Assembly (NCBI GenBank): GCA_963169245.1
Contig: CAUJEC010000002.1
Span: 1-36,332 of the forward strand
Reading direction: 5' to 3'
Origin: Actinomycetota bacterium
GTDB taxonomy: Bacteria; Actinomycetota; Acidimicrobiia; Acidimicrobiales; Microtrichaceae
Length of the DNA stretch: 36,332 nucleotides
Shown here: in pieces, positions 23,855 through 31,780 of the stretch
Layout: every line of letters starts with the position of its first letter
Numbering within the stretch: the first letter of the stretch is position 1
Notes under the pieces: model-generated
What the model was told of the DNA's origin: nothing
The model's input: only the letters and a program-made list of their open reading frames with translations
Database searches by the model: none
Translations under genes and position numbers: made by a program

Positions 23855-25477
23855 TCATGTGCCGATGTCCCGGGAGCGATAACGCAACCATGCCACGGCC
23901 ACGATGCCTATGCCGAGCGCGCTCAGTATGAGCGCTGGGAGGGGGCGAAAGCTCTCCTGAGGCATCTTGGGTACATGGGCGAACGGTGAGATGTTGACCA
24001 CGGGTCGAGGCAGGTTGAGCATCTCGCCGACCTGTCCGAGGGTCGTCACTGCGACAACAATTGCCCACCCGGCCGGCGCCCACGAGGCGCGCAACGAAAA
24101 CAGAAGGATCCCGAGCGAAGTTACAACCCACACCGCGGGCGCCTGGACCAGGGCCGAGCCGACGAGTTCGACGAAGCCGTGGCTGGTCGATCTGCCGACC
24201 CCAAGCGCCTGGGCAACGCCGACGATTAGCAGCAGCCAAGTAGCACCACCCACCGAGACGATGACCAGGGTCACGAATCCTCTGAAGCGAGAGACCGACG
24301 TCGCCAGGACCTGTTCAGTTCGTCCGGCGATCTCATCGGCACCAGCGTGTCCGACGGTGGCGATCGCGAAACATGACACGAGGATGCCCATGATCGAGAC
24401 GACCGCCGTGATGAGGATGTCGCGGAAATCTCCGGTTCCTCCGAGTCGGGCGAGCATCTCGGTGACCTCGGGTGTTGCGAAGGAGTCGAAACTCGGTGTG
24501 AGTAGACCGAACAGAAGGCCCCACGATGCGATCCCGATGGTCCAAGCGATCAACATCTGACGGTGGGTGCGCAACGACAGGGAAACAATGCCACCGAGTC
24601 GGGGTGAGGCGACCGCTGGCCCGGGGCGTAGACGGGTGAGACCTGCTCCGAGGTCTCGACGCAACCTCATACGGTCGGCCACGACATAAAGCGACGCAGC
24701 CAGAACGCCGTAGAGCGCCAGCACCGGCCACCGGGTCTCCCCATATGACCTCAGCCTTGTGTTCCACGCATATGGCGAAAGCCAACCCACCCACGACGCG
24801 TTGGTCGTGTCGCCGATGATCCGAAGGGCGTACATGCAGGCGAACACCGTCGATGCGATCGCTGCGGCTGATCGTGCATCGGAGCCGACCTGACATGCCA
24901 CCGCGGTGATACCCGCGGCGACCATCGCCGTTCCCGTCCACGCCGCACCGAAGGCCACTGAACCTCGCAGCGGAAGCCCGCCAGCGGTGTTCGCAACTGC
25001 GACGAGCACTCCGAGCGCAATCGAAATGCCGGTCCCATGGAGGAGCGCCCCTCGAAGTGGTGTGGTCACAGGCGTCGCCATGGCCCCCATCAACTCGGCT
25101 CGTCCGGCGTCCTCGTCAGAGCGCATGTGTCGCCTCACGATGAAGAGCGCCATGGCCGACACCAGTGTCGAGTACAGAACCGTGAGCTTCGTCATCGACA
25201 GTTCGCCAACGCTGTGGACGTCGAGAATCGGTCCATATAGGGCGACCAGAGCGACCGTCGCATTCAGCGCCCTCGCCGCCACGACTCGACTCGCCTCGTC
25301 CGGATAGAGATCTCCACCAGCTGCTGCGGCGGCAAAGCTTGTGAGGGACAGCGTCAGGATCCAGATCGGGGCCACCACCCGGTCGCGCTTCAGTGCCAGG
25401 CGCCAGAACAGAACGGGACCAACCCGATGCGTTTCCCTGCGCGGTGGCTCAGCGCTGGACAAGAACTGGGCAGTCAT
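23855..25477 (-). CDS. ABC exporter permease, polyketide-antibiotic-exporter-like
   Basis: 540 residues from the ATG at 25477, which overlaps the ATPase stop by 4 bp (ATGA); the open frame upstream lies within the ATPase gene. About twelve hydrophobic segments are visible in two similar halves. Recognisable pieces are LFWRLALKRDRVVAPIWIL near the start, EDAGRAELM in the first half and GADEIAGRTEQVLATSVSR in the second, the signature of COG3559-type exporters often linked to antibiotic or lipid efflux. It works with the ATPase encoded just upstream. The exported substrate cannot be told. Confidence 0.85.
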   Translation of the reverse strand: MTAQFLSSAEPPRRETHRVGPVLFWRLALKRDRVVAPIWILTLSLTSFAAAAAGGDLYPDEASRVVAARALNATVALVALYGPILDVHSVGELSMTKLTVLYSTLVSAMALFIVRRHMRSDEDAGRAELMGAMATPVTTPLRGALLHGTGISIALGVLVAVANTAGGLPLRGSVAFGAAWTGTAMVAAGITAVACQVGSDARSAAAIASTVFACMYALRIIGDTTNASWVGWLSPYAWNTRLRSYGETRWPVLALYGVLAASLYVVADRMRLRRDLGAGLTRLRPGPAVASPRLGGIVSLSLRTHRQMLIAWTIGIASWGLLFGLLTPSFDSFATPEVTEMLARLGGTGDFRDILITAVVSIMGILVSCFAIATVGHAGADEIAGRTEQVLATSVSRFRGFVTLVIVSVGGATWLLLIVGVAQALGVGRSTSHGFVELVGSALVQAPAVWVVTSLGILLFSLRASWAPAGWAIVVAVTTLGQVGEMLNLPRPVVNISPFAHVPKMPQESFRPLPALILSALGIGIVAVAWLRYRSRDIGT

Positions 25478-26439
25478 CGGTCCGTGGCCGGAGAATCGGA
25501 GCGGTATACGTCGAGGAACAGATCCTCGAGCGTTGGTGGGCTGCTCGTGAGCGACTGCACCCCGGCTTGGGCCAGTGCGCTCAGGACACTGCTGAGTTCT
25601 GTGGCGTCGACGCTGCATTCGATCTGTGTCCCATCGACGACGACGTCGTGTGCTCCCGGGACTCTCGTCAGGTCTGGAATAGGGCCTGTCACCGTGGCGT
25701 GGATCTTGGTGCGGCTCAGATGTCGCAGATCCTCGATGGCACCGGTCTCGATGGTCATGCCGTCGCGGATGATCGTGACCGTCTCCGCGAGTCGTTCGAC
25801 CTCACTCAATATGTGGCTGGAGATGAGCACGGTGGTTCCCTCGGAGTTCAACTCGGCGAGGTACTCGTTGAAGACCTGTTTCATCAGCGGGTCGAGCCCG
25901 GTTGTCGGCTCATCGAGTAGCAGTAGGTCCGTTGGCGAGCACAGCGCTGCGATGAGTGCGATCTTCTGCCGGTTCCCCGTTGAGTAGGCGCGACCCTTCT
26001 TGGTCGGGTTCAGATTGAACCTCTCGATCATCTCCTTCCGCCTCGATGATGGACCGTGAGGGTCCGCGCCGCGCATCCGGATGAGCAGGTCGATCGTCTC
26101 GCCACCTGTCAGGTTGGGCCAGACCGCGACATCACCGGGTACATAGGCCAGACGCCGGTGGACCTCGGTCGCATCGCGCACGGGGTCGAGACCGAACACG
26201 GTGAGGTTGCCGCCGTCGAGATTGATCAGGCCCAACAGTGCCCGGATGGTTGTTGTCTTGCCAGCACCGTTGGGGCCGAGGAACGCATGAACCTCGCCCT
26301 TGCGGACCTCCAGATCCAGCCCGTCGAGCGCTCGGGTGTGGCCGTAGACCTTCACGATCGCGTCGGCATGGATGACTGTCTCGCGGCTTGAGTCCACCTT
26401 CTGCACGCTATCTCGCGGGCCGCTCGCAGGTGTTGACAT
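25474..26439 (-). CDS. ABC transporter ATP-binding protein
   Basis: 321 residues from the ATG at 26439 (a TTG directly upstream is also open). Walker A is GPNGAGKTTT, Walker B is LLLLDEPTTGLD, and the switch His is in LISSHILSEVE. The signature motif is STGNRQK instead of the common LSGGQ, a variant typical of drug/polyketide-type exporters. The C-terminal about 90 residues form the regulatory domain of such ATPases. It pairs with the permease whose start overlaps its stop. A short palindrome lies just upstream of the start (26443-26456). Confidence 0.93.
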   Translation of the reverse strand: MSTPASGPRDSVQKVDSSRETVIHADAIVKVYGHTRALDGLDLEVRKGEVHAFLGPNGAGKTTTIRALLGLINLDGGNLTVFGLDPVRDATEVHRRLAYVPGDVAVWPNLTGGETIDLLIRMRGADPHGPSSRRKEMIERFNLNPTKKGRAYSTGNRQKIALIAALCSPTDLLLLDEPTTGLDPLMKQVFNEYLAELNSEGTTVLISSHILSEVERLAETVTIIRDGMTIETGAIEDLRHLSRTKIHATVTGPIPDLTRVPGAHDVVVDGTQIECSVDATELSSVLSALAQAGVQSLTSSPPTLEDLFLDVYRSDSPATDR

Positions 26440-26442
26440 CAA

Positions 26443-26456
26443 GACTCGAGCGAGTC
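26443..26456. repeat. 14-bp inverted repeat before ABC ATPase gene
   Basis: GACTCG and CGAGTC are perfect 6-bp arms around AG, 4 bp upstream of the ATG at 26439. It could be a small operator or a hairpin at the message 5' end. No Shine-Dalgarno sequence is visible here. Confidence 0.45.
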
Positions 26457-26490
26457 GAGTTCTGGTGAGGTGGAACCAGCTCGGCGTAGG

Positions 26491-27324
26491 TCAGTAGGGG
26501 TCACGTTCGTAGATCCACGGAGTGTCCATAGTCAGCCTGTGCCTCTGGCCGGCTGCGGTCACGTCGTTGGACTCGTAGCCTGCGTCGCCGTGGTACATCG
26601 CGATCATTGTCTCAGCAACGAAGCCGAATCGGGTGGCGAAGTGTTCGATGCTACGACGGCTAACGGAATCCGAGAGTTCGGTCGTCGGGTCCAGACCCGT
26701 CAGTTGAGTCAGTGTGATGTAGGTCGGAGGAGTCAGACCCAGTTCGCCTGCAGCGTGCCTCTCAATGACATCGGATGGGGGCATCCAGCGGAACTCACGG
26801 ATCTCGCGGTCGTCGATGACGACCTGATCCCCGTCAGTATCGACAATCCCGATGTAGAACGCAGTGGTGAAGCGTCGAGGCGACTCCGGCGGTGCGGTCC
26901 AATGGGACCAGCGTCGGAGTCGACTCGGATCAACAATCAAGCCCGCTTCCTCCTTGGTTTCACGCACAGCTGTGACACGTGCTCCGGCCTCAAGGCTCCC
27001 GCCACTTGTGTTCATTGGATCGGAGTCGCTCCTGGGGAGATCCTCGGGGTCGATTCGACCACCCGGGAACACCCACATACCGCCAGCGAAGGCGAGTCCG
27101 GCGTCACGCTTGAGCATCAGCGTCTCGATCATTCCCGGTCGCTGGGCGCGAACCAGGATGACTGTCGCTGAAGGAATGGCGCCAGGAGTCCAGAACGACT
27201 CTGGGTCGCCCGGCCCGATAGTCGGAGCGGGGGAGTCTGAGCCGCTGGCCACCGGAGCATTGGACTCTGATGCGGGCGACGCCGGAGCGCTCGAATCGTG
27301 GGTGGGGGAGTCATCAGGGGCCAT
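26491..27324 (-). CDS. Nudix hydrolase
   Basis: 277 residues. After an acidic, Pro/Ser-rich N-terminus (about 45 residues, probably disordered) comes a Nudix fold: ATVILVRAQ, GGMWVFPGGRID, and the Nudix box core VRETKEEAGL. The spacing between the box glycine and REx2-EE is not the strict canonical one, and there is an insert before the box, similar to NUDT8/NUDT19-type CoA-pyrophosphatase relatives. Such enzymes split nucleoside diphosphate-linked compounds, needing Mg2+. It is divergent from nrdA across a 497-bp control region and seems to be the first gene of the minus-strand run. Confidence 0.85.
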   Translation of the reverse strand: MAPDDSPTHDSSAPASPASESNAPVASGSDSPAPTIGPGDPESFWTPGAIPSATVILVRAQRPGMIETLMLKRDAGLAFAGGMWVFPGGRIDPEDLPRSDSDPMNTSGGSLEAGARVTAVRETKEEAGLIVDPSRLRRWSHWTAPPESPRRFTTAFYIGIVDTDGDQVVIDDREIREFRWMPPSDVIERHAAGELGLTPPTYITLTQLTGLDPTTELSDSVSRRSIEHFATRFGFVAETMIAMYHGDAGYESNDVTAAGQRHRLTMDTPWIYERDPY

Positions 27325-27330
27325 GGGCCA

Positions 27331-27336
27331 AAGCTA
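27331..27336 (-). promoter_or_regulatory. Putative -10 box of leaderless Nudix gene
   Basis: TAGCTT on the minus strand ends 6 nt before the ATG at 27324. No ribosome-binding site is present. The -35 is weak. Confidence 0.4.
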
Positions 27337-27428
27337 AGCCTTGCGGCGTGCGGTGGCTGGACCAATCGACAATGAGTTCGCCCGATCTCGTATCCCGACG
27401 TCCTTTCCCGACGTCACAGCCCCAACTC

Positions 27429-27494
27429 GGCTTCACCCCGAGTCCACCCCGGCTTCACCCCGAGTCCACCCCGAGTCCACCCCGAGTCCACCTC
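27429..27494. repeat. Array of six 11-bp repeats upstream of nrdA
   Basis: Six consecutive 11-mers alternate between GGCTTCACCCC (27429, 27451) and GAGTCCACCCC (27440, 27462, 27473), with a last GAGTCCACCTC (27484). All share a pyrimidine-rich CACCCC end. The period equals one helical turn, so any bound protein would sit on one face of the DNA. The array ends 120 bp before the nrd -35 box. Downstream, CCTCGCGGTC occurs twice (27491-27515). Confidence 0.85.
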
Positions 27495-27614
27495 GCGGTC
27501 CCACCTCGCGGTCACACTACGCGGAGGGAGCTCACGCTGAGTGGTTGATTCAACGCACTCCGAGCGGGCTCTCGCGCGAAACGTGACCGAGTTCACGAAA
27601 CTTGATCCTTAGCG

Positions 27615-27653
27615 TTGACAGGTCTGTAGTTACGCGCGTGTAATTACAGACCT
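27615..27653 (+). promoter_or_regulatory. nrdAB promoter with overlapping long palindrome (operator)
   Basis: TTGACA (27615-27620) and TGTAAT (27639-27644) are 18 bp apart, a strong promoter. AGGTCTGTAGTTAC (27620-27633) and GTAATTACAGACCT (27640-27653) are inverted arms with 13 of 14 positions matching around GCGCGT, spanning the spacer, the -10 and the expected start. A bound dimer would block polymerase. It does not fit the NrdR box consensus or the actinobacterial LexA box. Confidence 0.7.
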
Positions 27654-27821
27654 GAGACCCAACATATGGGACTCAGGGGGGATGGAACCCCAATATCTGG
27701 TGGTTCCGCGAAATTCAGATCTTATGGCGACGGATCCGGCGGATCTGGGGCCAAAAGCGCACAAACAGGCGCTTAACCGACCGAAACCAACCGGAAAATC
27801 ACAGACGAGAGGAACATACAG
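27651..27821 (+). other. Structured 5' leader of nrdA
   Basis: The expected 5' UTR is about 170 nt. It can form: a hairpin of CCTGAGACCCA (27651-27661) with TGGGACTCAGG (27667-27677), one mismatch; a hairpin of GGAACC (27684-27689) with GGTTCC (27702-27707), extended by CCA/TGG; and two mutually exclusive stems, CAGATC (27716-27721) with GATCTG (27742-27747), or CGGATCC (27731-27737) with GGATCTG (27741-27747). The last part up to the ribosome site AGAGGAA is A/C-rich and unpaired. Competing stems suggest a regulatory RNA, but I recognise no known riboswitch class. Confidence 0.45.
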
Positions 27822-30476
27822 GTGGCACTTTCTCAGGAAACAGGAGAAATCGAACTGCTCGAAGCCGAACTTCGTGCGAAAGAAACAGTTCCCGAGATCG
27901 AAGTCATCTCAACCCCGCCTGGAACCCCGATCGTCGTCGATCGCGACAATGCCGGGGGATTTGCAGAACCACCAGGCTCCGCTGCTCCCTCGACAGCGGT
28001 TCAAACAAAGGACCCGGTCGTCATCGACGACAAGGACGACGAGGACGATGACGACATCGGCATGCGTGTCCGCAAGCGTGACGGCAGCCTCGAAGCCGTC
28101 GACCTCAACAAAATCGTCAAGGCCGTCGCCCGTTGCGCCAAGGGTCTTGAGCACGTCGATCCAATGCGAGTCGCCACCAGGACGATCTCGGGACTCGTCG
28201 ACAAGGCCACCACTCAGGAACTCGACGACCTGTCGATTCGCACGGCGTCATCGCTGATCGCCGAGGAGCCCAACTACAGCCGCCTAGCCGCACGTCTTTT
28301 GGCCACTGTGATCGACAAAGAGGTTCAGAACCAGGACATCTACTCGTTCTCGCAGTCGGTCGCCGCTGCGCATGATGCTGGCCTGATCGGCGATGAGACC
28401 GCCGAGATGGTGGCAACGAATTTCCGCAAGCTCAACGACGCCATTCTCAATGACCGGAACTGGCTCTATGAGTTCTTCGGACTCCAGACCGTCTATGACC
28501 GCTACCTGCTGCGTCACCCCGAGTCCCGCAAGGTGCTCGAGACGCCCCAGTACTTCCTGATGCGCGTCGCCTGTGGCCTAGCCACGACACCAGATGAGGC
28601 AATCGAGTTCTACGAGCTCATCTCGTCACTTGAGTACCTGCCCTCATCACCGACGCTGTTCAACTCCGGGACCCGTCACCCACAGATGTCGAGTTGCTAC
28701 CTGCTCGACTCGCCGGAGGACTCCCTTGACAGCATCTATGACCGCTACAAGGACGTCGCACGACTCTCCAAGCACGCTGGTGGAATCGGCCTGTCCTACA
28801 GCCGGGTGCGTTCGCGGGACTCGCTCATTCGCGGCACAAACGGGCTCTCCAACGGCATCGTCCCATGGCTCAAGACCCTTGACTCATCGGTCGCGGCGGT
28901 CAACCAGGGCGGTCGCCGCAAGGGCGCTGCCTGTGTGTACCTGGAGTCCTGGCACGCGGACATCGAGGCGTTCCTCGATCTCAAGGAGAACACCGGTGAT
29001 CACGCTCGCCGTACCCACAACCTGAATATCGCGAACTGGGTTCCCGACATCTTCATGGAGCGAGTCGAGAACGACTGGCAGTGGTCGCTGTTCGACCCCA
29101 AGAAGGTTCCACATCTCGTGGACCTCTACGGCGATGACTTCCGCGAGGCATACCTGTTGGCCGAGAGTGAGGGCTCCTTCGAAAAGCAGGTATCTGCGCG
29201 AACTCTCTACAGCCGCATGATGCGTTCGTTGGCAGAGACCGGCAACGGCTGGATGAACTTCAAGGACTCATCCAACAACAAGTGCAACCAGACAGGCTCG
29301 GTCGCAGCGGACGGGTCTCCCAACGTCGTCCATCTCTCAAACCTGTGCACCGAGATCCTCGAGGTCACCAACCAGGCCGAGACCGCAGTGTGCAACCTGG
29401 GTTCGGTGAACCTGGGGGCGATGGTCCGTCCGGACTCCTCGGGCAACCTTGCCTTTGACTTCGACCGTCTGGCCGAGGTCGTGAGCCTGGCGGTTCCGTT
29501 CCTGGACCGGGTCGTGGATATCAACTTCTACCCGACAGACGCCGCGGGTCGCTCCAACTCGAAGTGGCGGCCGGTGGGCCTGGGCCTGATGGGTCTACAG
29601 GACGTCTTCTTCAAGTTGAAGCTGCCCTTCGACTCCGATGAGGCCCGTGAGCTCTCCACCCGGATCTCCGAGGCCATCTACTTCAGCGCCCTGACGGCAT
29701 CGAATGAACTCGCCCAGACCTTCGGTCCCCACACAGGTTGGGATGAGACAAGAGCCTCGAAGGGTCAACTCCAGTTCGACCTGTGGGGCGTTACCCCATC
29801 GGAACCAGAGCGCTGGGATGCCCTGCGCGCCAAGATCGCCGAGTACGGCCTTCGCAACTCGCTGATGATCGCCATCGCCCCGACAGCGACCATCGCATCC
29901 ATCGCCGGTTGCTACGAGTGCATCGAGCCCCAGGTGTCGAACCTGTTCAAGCGAGAGACGCTCTCAGGTGAGTTCCTTCAGATCAACACCTATCTGGTGC
30001 GCGAACTGCAGTCACTCGGACTCTGGACCGAGCCGATCATGAACGCGATCAAGCGTGCCGAGGGTTCGGTTCAAGACGTCGAGGAGATCCCAGAGAGCAT
30101 CCGCCACCTCTTCCGGACGACATGGGAACTGCCGATGCGTTCGCTGATCGACATGGCTGCCGGGCGTGGTGCCTATATCGACCAGTCACAGTCGCTGAAC
30201 CTGTTCATGGAGTCACCGACGATCGGGAAGCTCTCATCGATGTACATGTACGCATGGAAGAGCGGCCTCAAGACCACCTACTACCTGCGTTCACGTCCGG
30301 CGACTCGCATCAACAAGACAACCACCGGTGGTTCCGGTCCGGTCAGCGGACCGAGCGGTGGCGGTGAGCCGGTCCCCATGCCCACTCGTGAGCCTGAGCC
30401 CGAGAGCGGCTACAGCGACGCAGACGCAGTTGCCTGCTCGCTCGAGAACCCCGAGTCCTGTGAGGCCTGCCAATAG
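27822..30476 (+). CDS. nrdA: Class I ribonucleoside-diphosphate reductase, alpha subunit
   Basis: 884 residues, GTG start with AGAGGAA about 9 nt upstream. An acidic, variable N-terminus (1-75) precedes an ATP-cone (about 80-170; VRKRDGSLEAVDLNKI) for allosteric overall activity control. Catalytic features follow: SSCYLLD (about 290) for one active-site cysteine, NLCTEI (about 506-511) for the radical Cys and Glu, and VCNLGS (about 523) for the partner cysteine; APTATIASIAG is the conserved late loop. The C-terminus ends in a mobile CEAC pair (Cys880, Cys883) that re-reduces the active site. With NrdB it makes deoxynucleotides from NDPs. nrdB follows after 161 bp. Confidence 0.96.
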   Translation: MALSQETGEIELLEAELRAKETVPEIEVISTPPGTPIVVDRDNAGGFAEPPGSAAPSTAVQTKDPVVIDDKDDEDDDDIGMRVRKRDGSLEAVDLNKIVKAVARCAKGLEHVDPMRVATRTISGLVDKATTQELDDLSIRTASSLIAEEPNYSRLAARLLATVIDKEVQNQDIYSFSQSVAAAHDAGLIGDETAEMVATNFRKLNDAILNDRNWLYEFFGLQTVYDRYLLRHPESRKVLETPQYFLMRVACGLATTPDEAIEFYELISSLEYLPSSPTLFNSGTRHPQMSSCYLLDSPEDSLDSIYDRYKDVARLSKHAGGIGLSYSRVRSRDSLIRGTNGLSNGIVPWLKTLDSSVAAVNQGGRRKGAACVYLESWHADIEAFLDLKENTGDHARRTHNLNIANWVPDIFMERVENDWQWSLFDPKKVPHLVDLYGDDFREAYLLAESEGSFEKQVSARTLYSRMMRSLAETGNGWMNFKDSSNNKCNQTGSVAADGSPNVVHLSNLCTEILEVTNQAETAVCNLGSVNLGAMVRPDSSGNLAFDFDRLAEVVSLAVPFLDRVVDINFYPTDAAGRSNSKWRPVGLGLMGLQDVFFKLKLPFDSDEARELSTRISEAIYFSALTASNELAQTFGPHTGWDETRASKGQLQFDLWGVTPSEPERWDALRAKIAEYGLRNSLMIAIAPTATIASIAGCYECIEPQVSNLFKRETLSGEFLQINTYLVRELQSLGLWTEPIMNAIKRAEGSVQDVEEIPESIRHLFRTTWELPMRSLIDMAAGRGAYIDQSQSLNLFMESPTIGKLSSMYMYAWKSGLKTTYYLRSRPATRINKTTTGGSGPVSGPSGGGEPVPMPTREPEPESGYSDADAVACSLENPESCEACQ

Positions 30477-30637
30477 GCGGCATTCGCCGGCCCGGGCTGA
30501 TCATCTCAACCCGACCAGCCCAATCCGATCTGCCAAATCCGACCGGCCCAAGCGGGTCAGTCAGACCAGATCAGTCAGATCAGAACGTAAGCCAAAACAT
30601 TCGTAGAACAACAGTTGTAAAGAGAAGGGAATAAGTC
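30477..30637. other. nrdA-nrdB spacer with short repeats
   Basis: It holds direct repeats of CCAATCCGATC/CCAAATCCGACC type (30510-30545) and of TCAGTCAGA (30557-30580), and the small palindrome ACAACAGTTGT at 30608-30618 just before the nrdB ribosome site. There is no gene and no clear terminator, so nrdA and nrdB are probably cotranscribed. Confidence 0.5.
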
Positions 30638-31732
30638 ATGGCCTTGGCAGACAACGCAGCACGTTATGAGAGGTTCGGGGAGCCGATCGAAGAAGAGGTC
30701 ATCGACCTCTCGACTTCGGCGCCCAGCGGGGGGAACCTGTTGGACCCGGGCTTCCACCTGACGCTGCGCCCGATGCGTTACCCGCAGTTCTATGACATGT
30801 ACCGCGACGCGATCCGCAACACCTGGACAGTCGAGGAGGTTGACTTCTCGGACGACATTATCGACCTCGAACGAAAGCTGACGCCGGCTGAGCGTCACAT
30901 GATCAACCGTCTCGTGGCTTTCTTCGCCACCGGCGACTCGATCGTCTCCAATAACCTGGTGCTCAACCTCTACAAGCACATCAACACGCCCGAGGGCCGG
31001 ATGTATCTGTCTCGCCAGCTCTACGAGGAGGCGCTGCACGTCCAGTTCTACCTGACCCTTCTCGACACATACATCCCCGAGATGGACGAGCGGGCACAGG
31101 CGTTTGCCGCGATCGACAACATCCCATCGATCCGGCGCAAGGGCGAGTTCTGCTTCAAGTGGATCGATTCGATCAACAGCCTGGATGAACTCCGAACCCG
31201 TGCCGATCGCAAGCAGTTCCTGTTGAACCTGATCTGCTTCGCCGCTTGCATCGAGGGTCTGTTCTTCTTCGGGGCGTTCGCGTATGTCTACTTCCTGCGC
31301 TCCAAGGGTCTGCTCAACGGGCTCGCCTCTGGCACCAACTGGGTCTTCCGTGACGAGAGCTGCCACATGAACTTCGCGTTCGCTGTCATCGAGCAGGTTC
31401 GCCGTGAGGACCCCGAGCTCTTCGACGAGGAACTCGCCGGCAACATCACCCAAATGATTTCCGAGGCCGTTGAGTGCGAGTACGCATTCGCCGAGGACCT
31501 GCTCTCCCAGGGCATCCCGGGAATGTCACTCAATGACATGCGTGAGTACCTGCAGTTCGTAGCCGATCAGCGTCTGACGACCCTTGGTCTCGACAAGCGA
31601 TATGGGTCGAAGAATCCGTTCGGTTTCATGGAACTCCAGGATGTCCAGGAGCTGACGAACTTCTTCGAGCGCACCGTCTCGGCGTACCAGACAGCCGTTG
31701 GTGGGGACTTCGCTCTCGACGACGACTTCTGA
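30638..31732 (+). CDS. nrdB: Class I ribonucleoside-diphosphate reductase, beta subunit
   Basis: 364 residues. The ferritin-like di-metal ligands are all present: Asp100 (ATGDS), Glu131 and His134 (YEEALHVQFY), Glu206 (CIEGLFF), Glu240 and His243 (RDESCHM). Tyr138 lies four residues after His134, the position of the radical tyrosine Tyr122 of E. coli NrdB, so a tyrosyl-radical enzyme is expected and not the Phe-type metal-only variant of Chlamydia. The C-terminus is acidic (DFALDDDF), as needed to dock on NrdA. AGAAGGGA lies upstream of the ATG. Confidence 0.96.
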   Translation: MALADNAARYERFGEPIEEEVIDLSTSAPSGGNLLDPGFHLTLRPMRYPQFYDMYRDAIRNTWTVEEVDFSDDIIDLERKLTPAERHMINRLVAFFATGDSIVSNNLVLNLYKHINTPEGRMYLSRQLYEEALHVQFYLTLLDTYIPEMDERAQAFAAIDNIPSIRRKGEFCFKWIDSINSLDELRTRADRKQFLLNLICFAACIEGLFFFGAFAYVYFLRSKGLLNGLASGTNWVFRDESCHMNFAFAVIEQVRREDPELFDEELAGNITQMISEAVECEYAFAEDLLSQGIPGMSLNDMREYLQFVADQRLTTLGLDKRYGSKNPFGFMELQDVQELTNFFERTVSAYQTAVGGDFALDDDF

Positions 31733-31780
31733 GACTCGGGCGGCTGTAGCACTCCGGCGGCTGTAGCTGAGCTTCAGGGT
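31733..31780. repeat. Spacer with GGCGGCTGTAGC direct repeat
   Basis: GGCGGCTGTAGC appears twice between the convergent nrdB and oxidoreductase stops (about 31742 and 31757). The piece CACTCCGGCGGC between them is also found at about 5720, just after the stop codon at 5705. No convincing terminator is seen. Confidence 0.6.

Noticed and set aside
2081-26440. 16-bp identity CGCAGGTGTTGACATC at 2081-2096 and 26425-26440
   Set aside because: Both copies encode a gene start reading MSTPA; a 16-bp match in 36 kb can occur by chance and no other similarity flanks it.
27615-27821. NrdR box or cobalamin riboswitch ahead of nrdA
   Set aside because: No 16-bp AT-rich NrdR palindrome pair and no B12-box-like conserved core was seen.
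27682-28257. Open frame overlapping the nrdA start
   Set aside because: The Ser/Arg/Thr-rich translation is a shadow of nrdA in another frame and begins within the structured leader.
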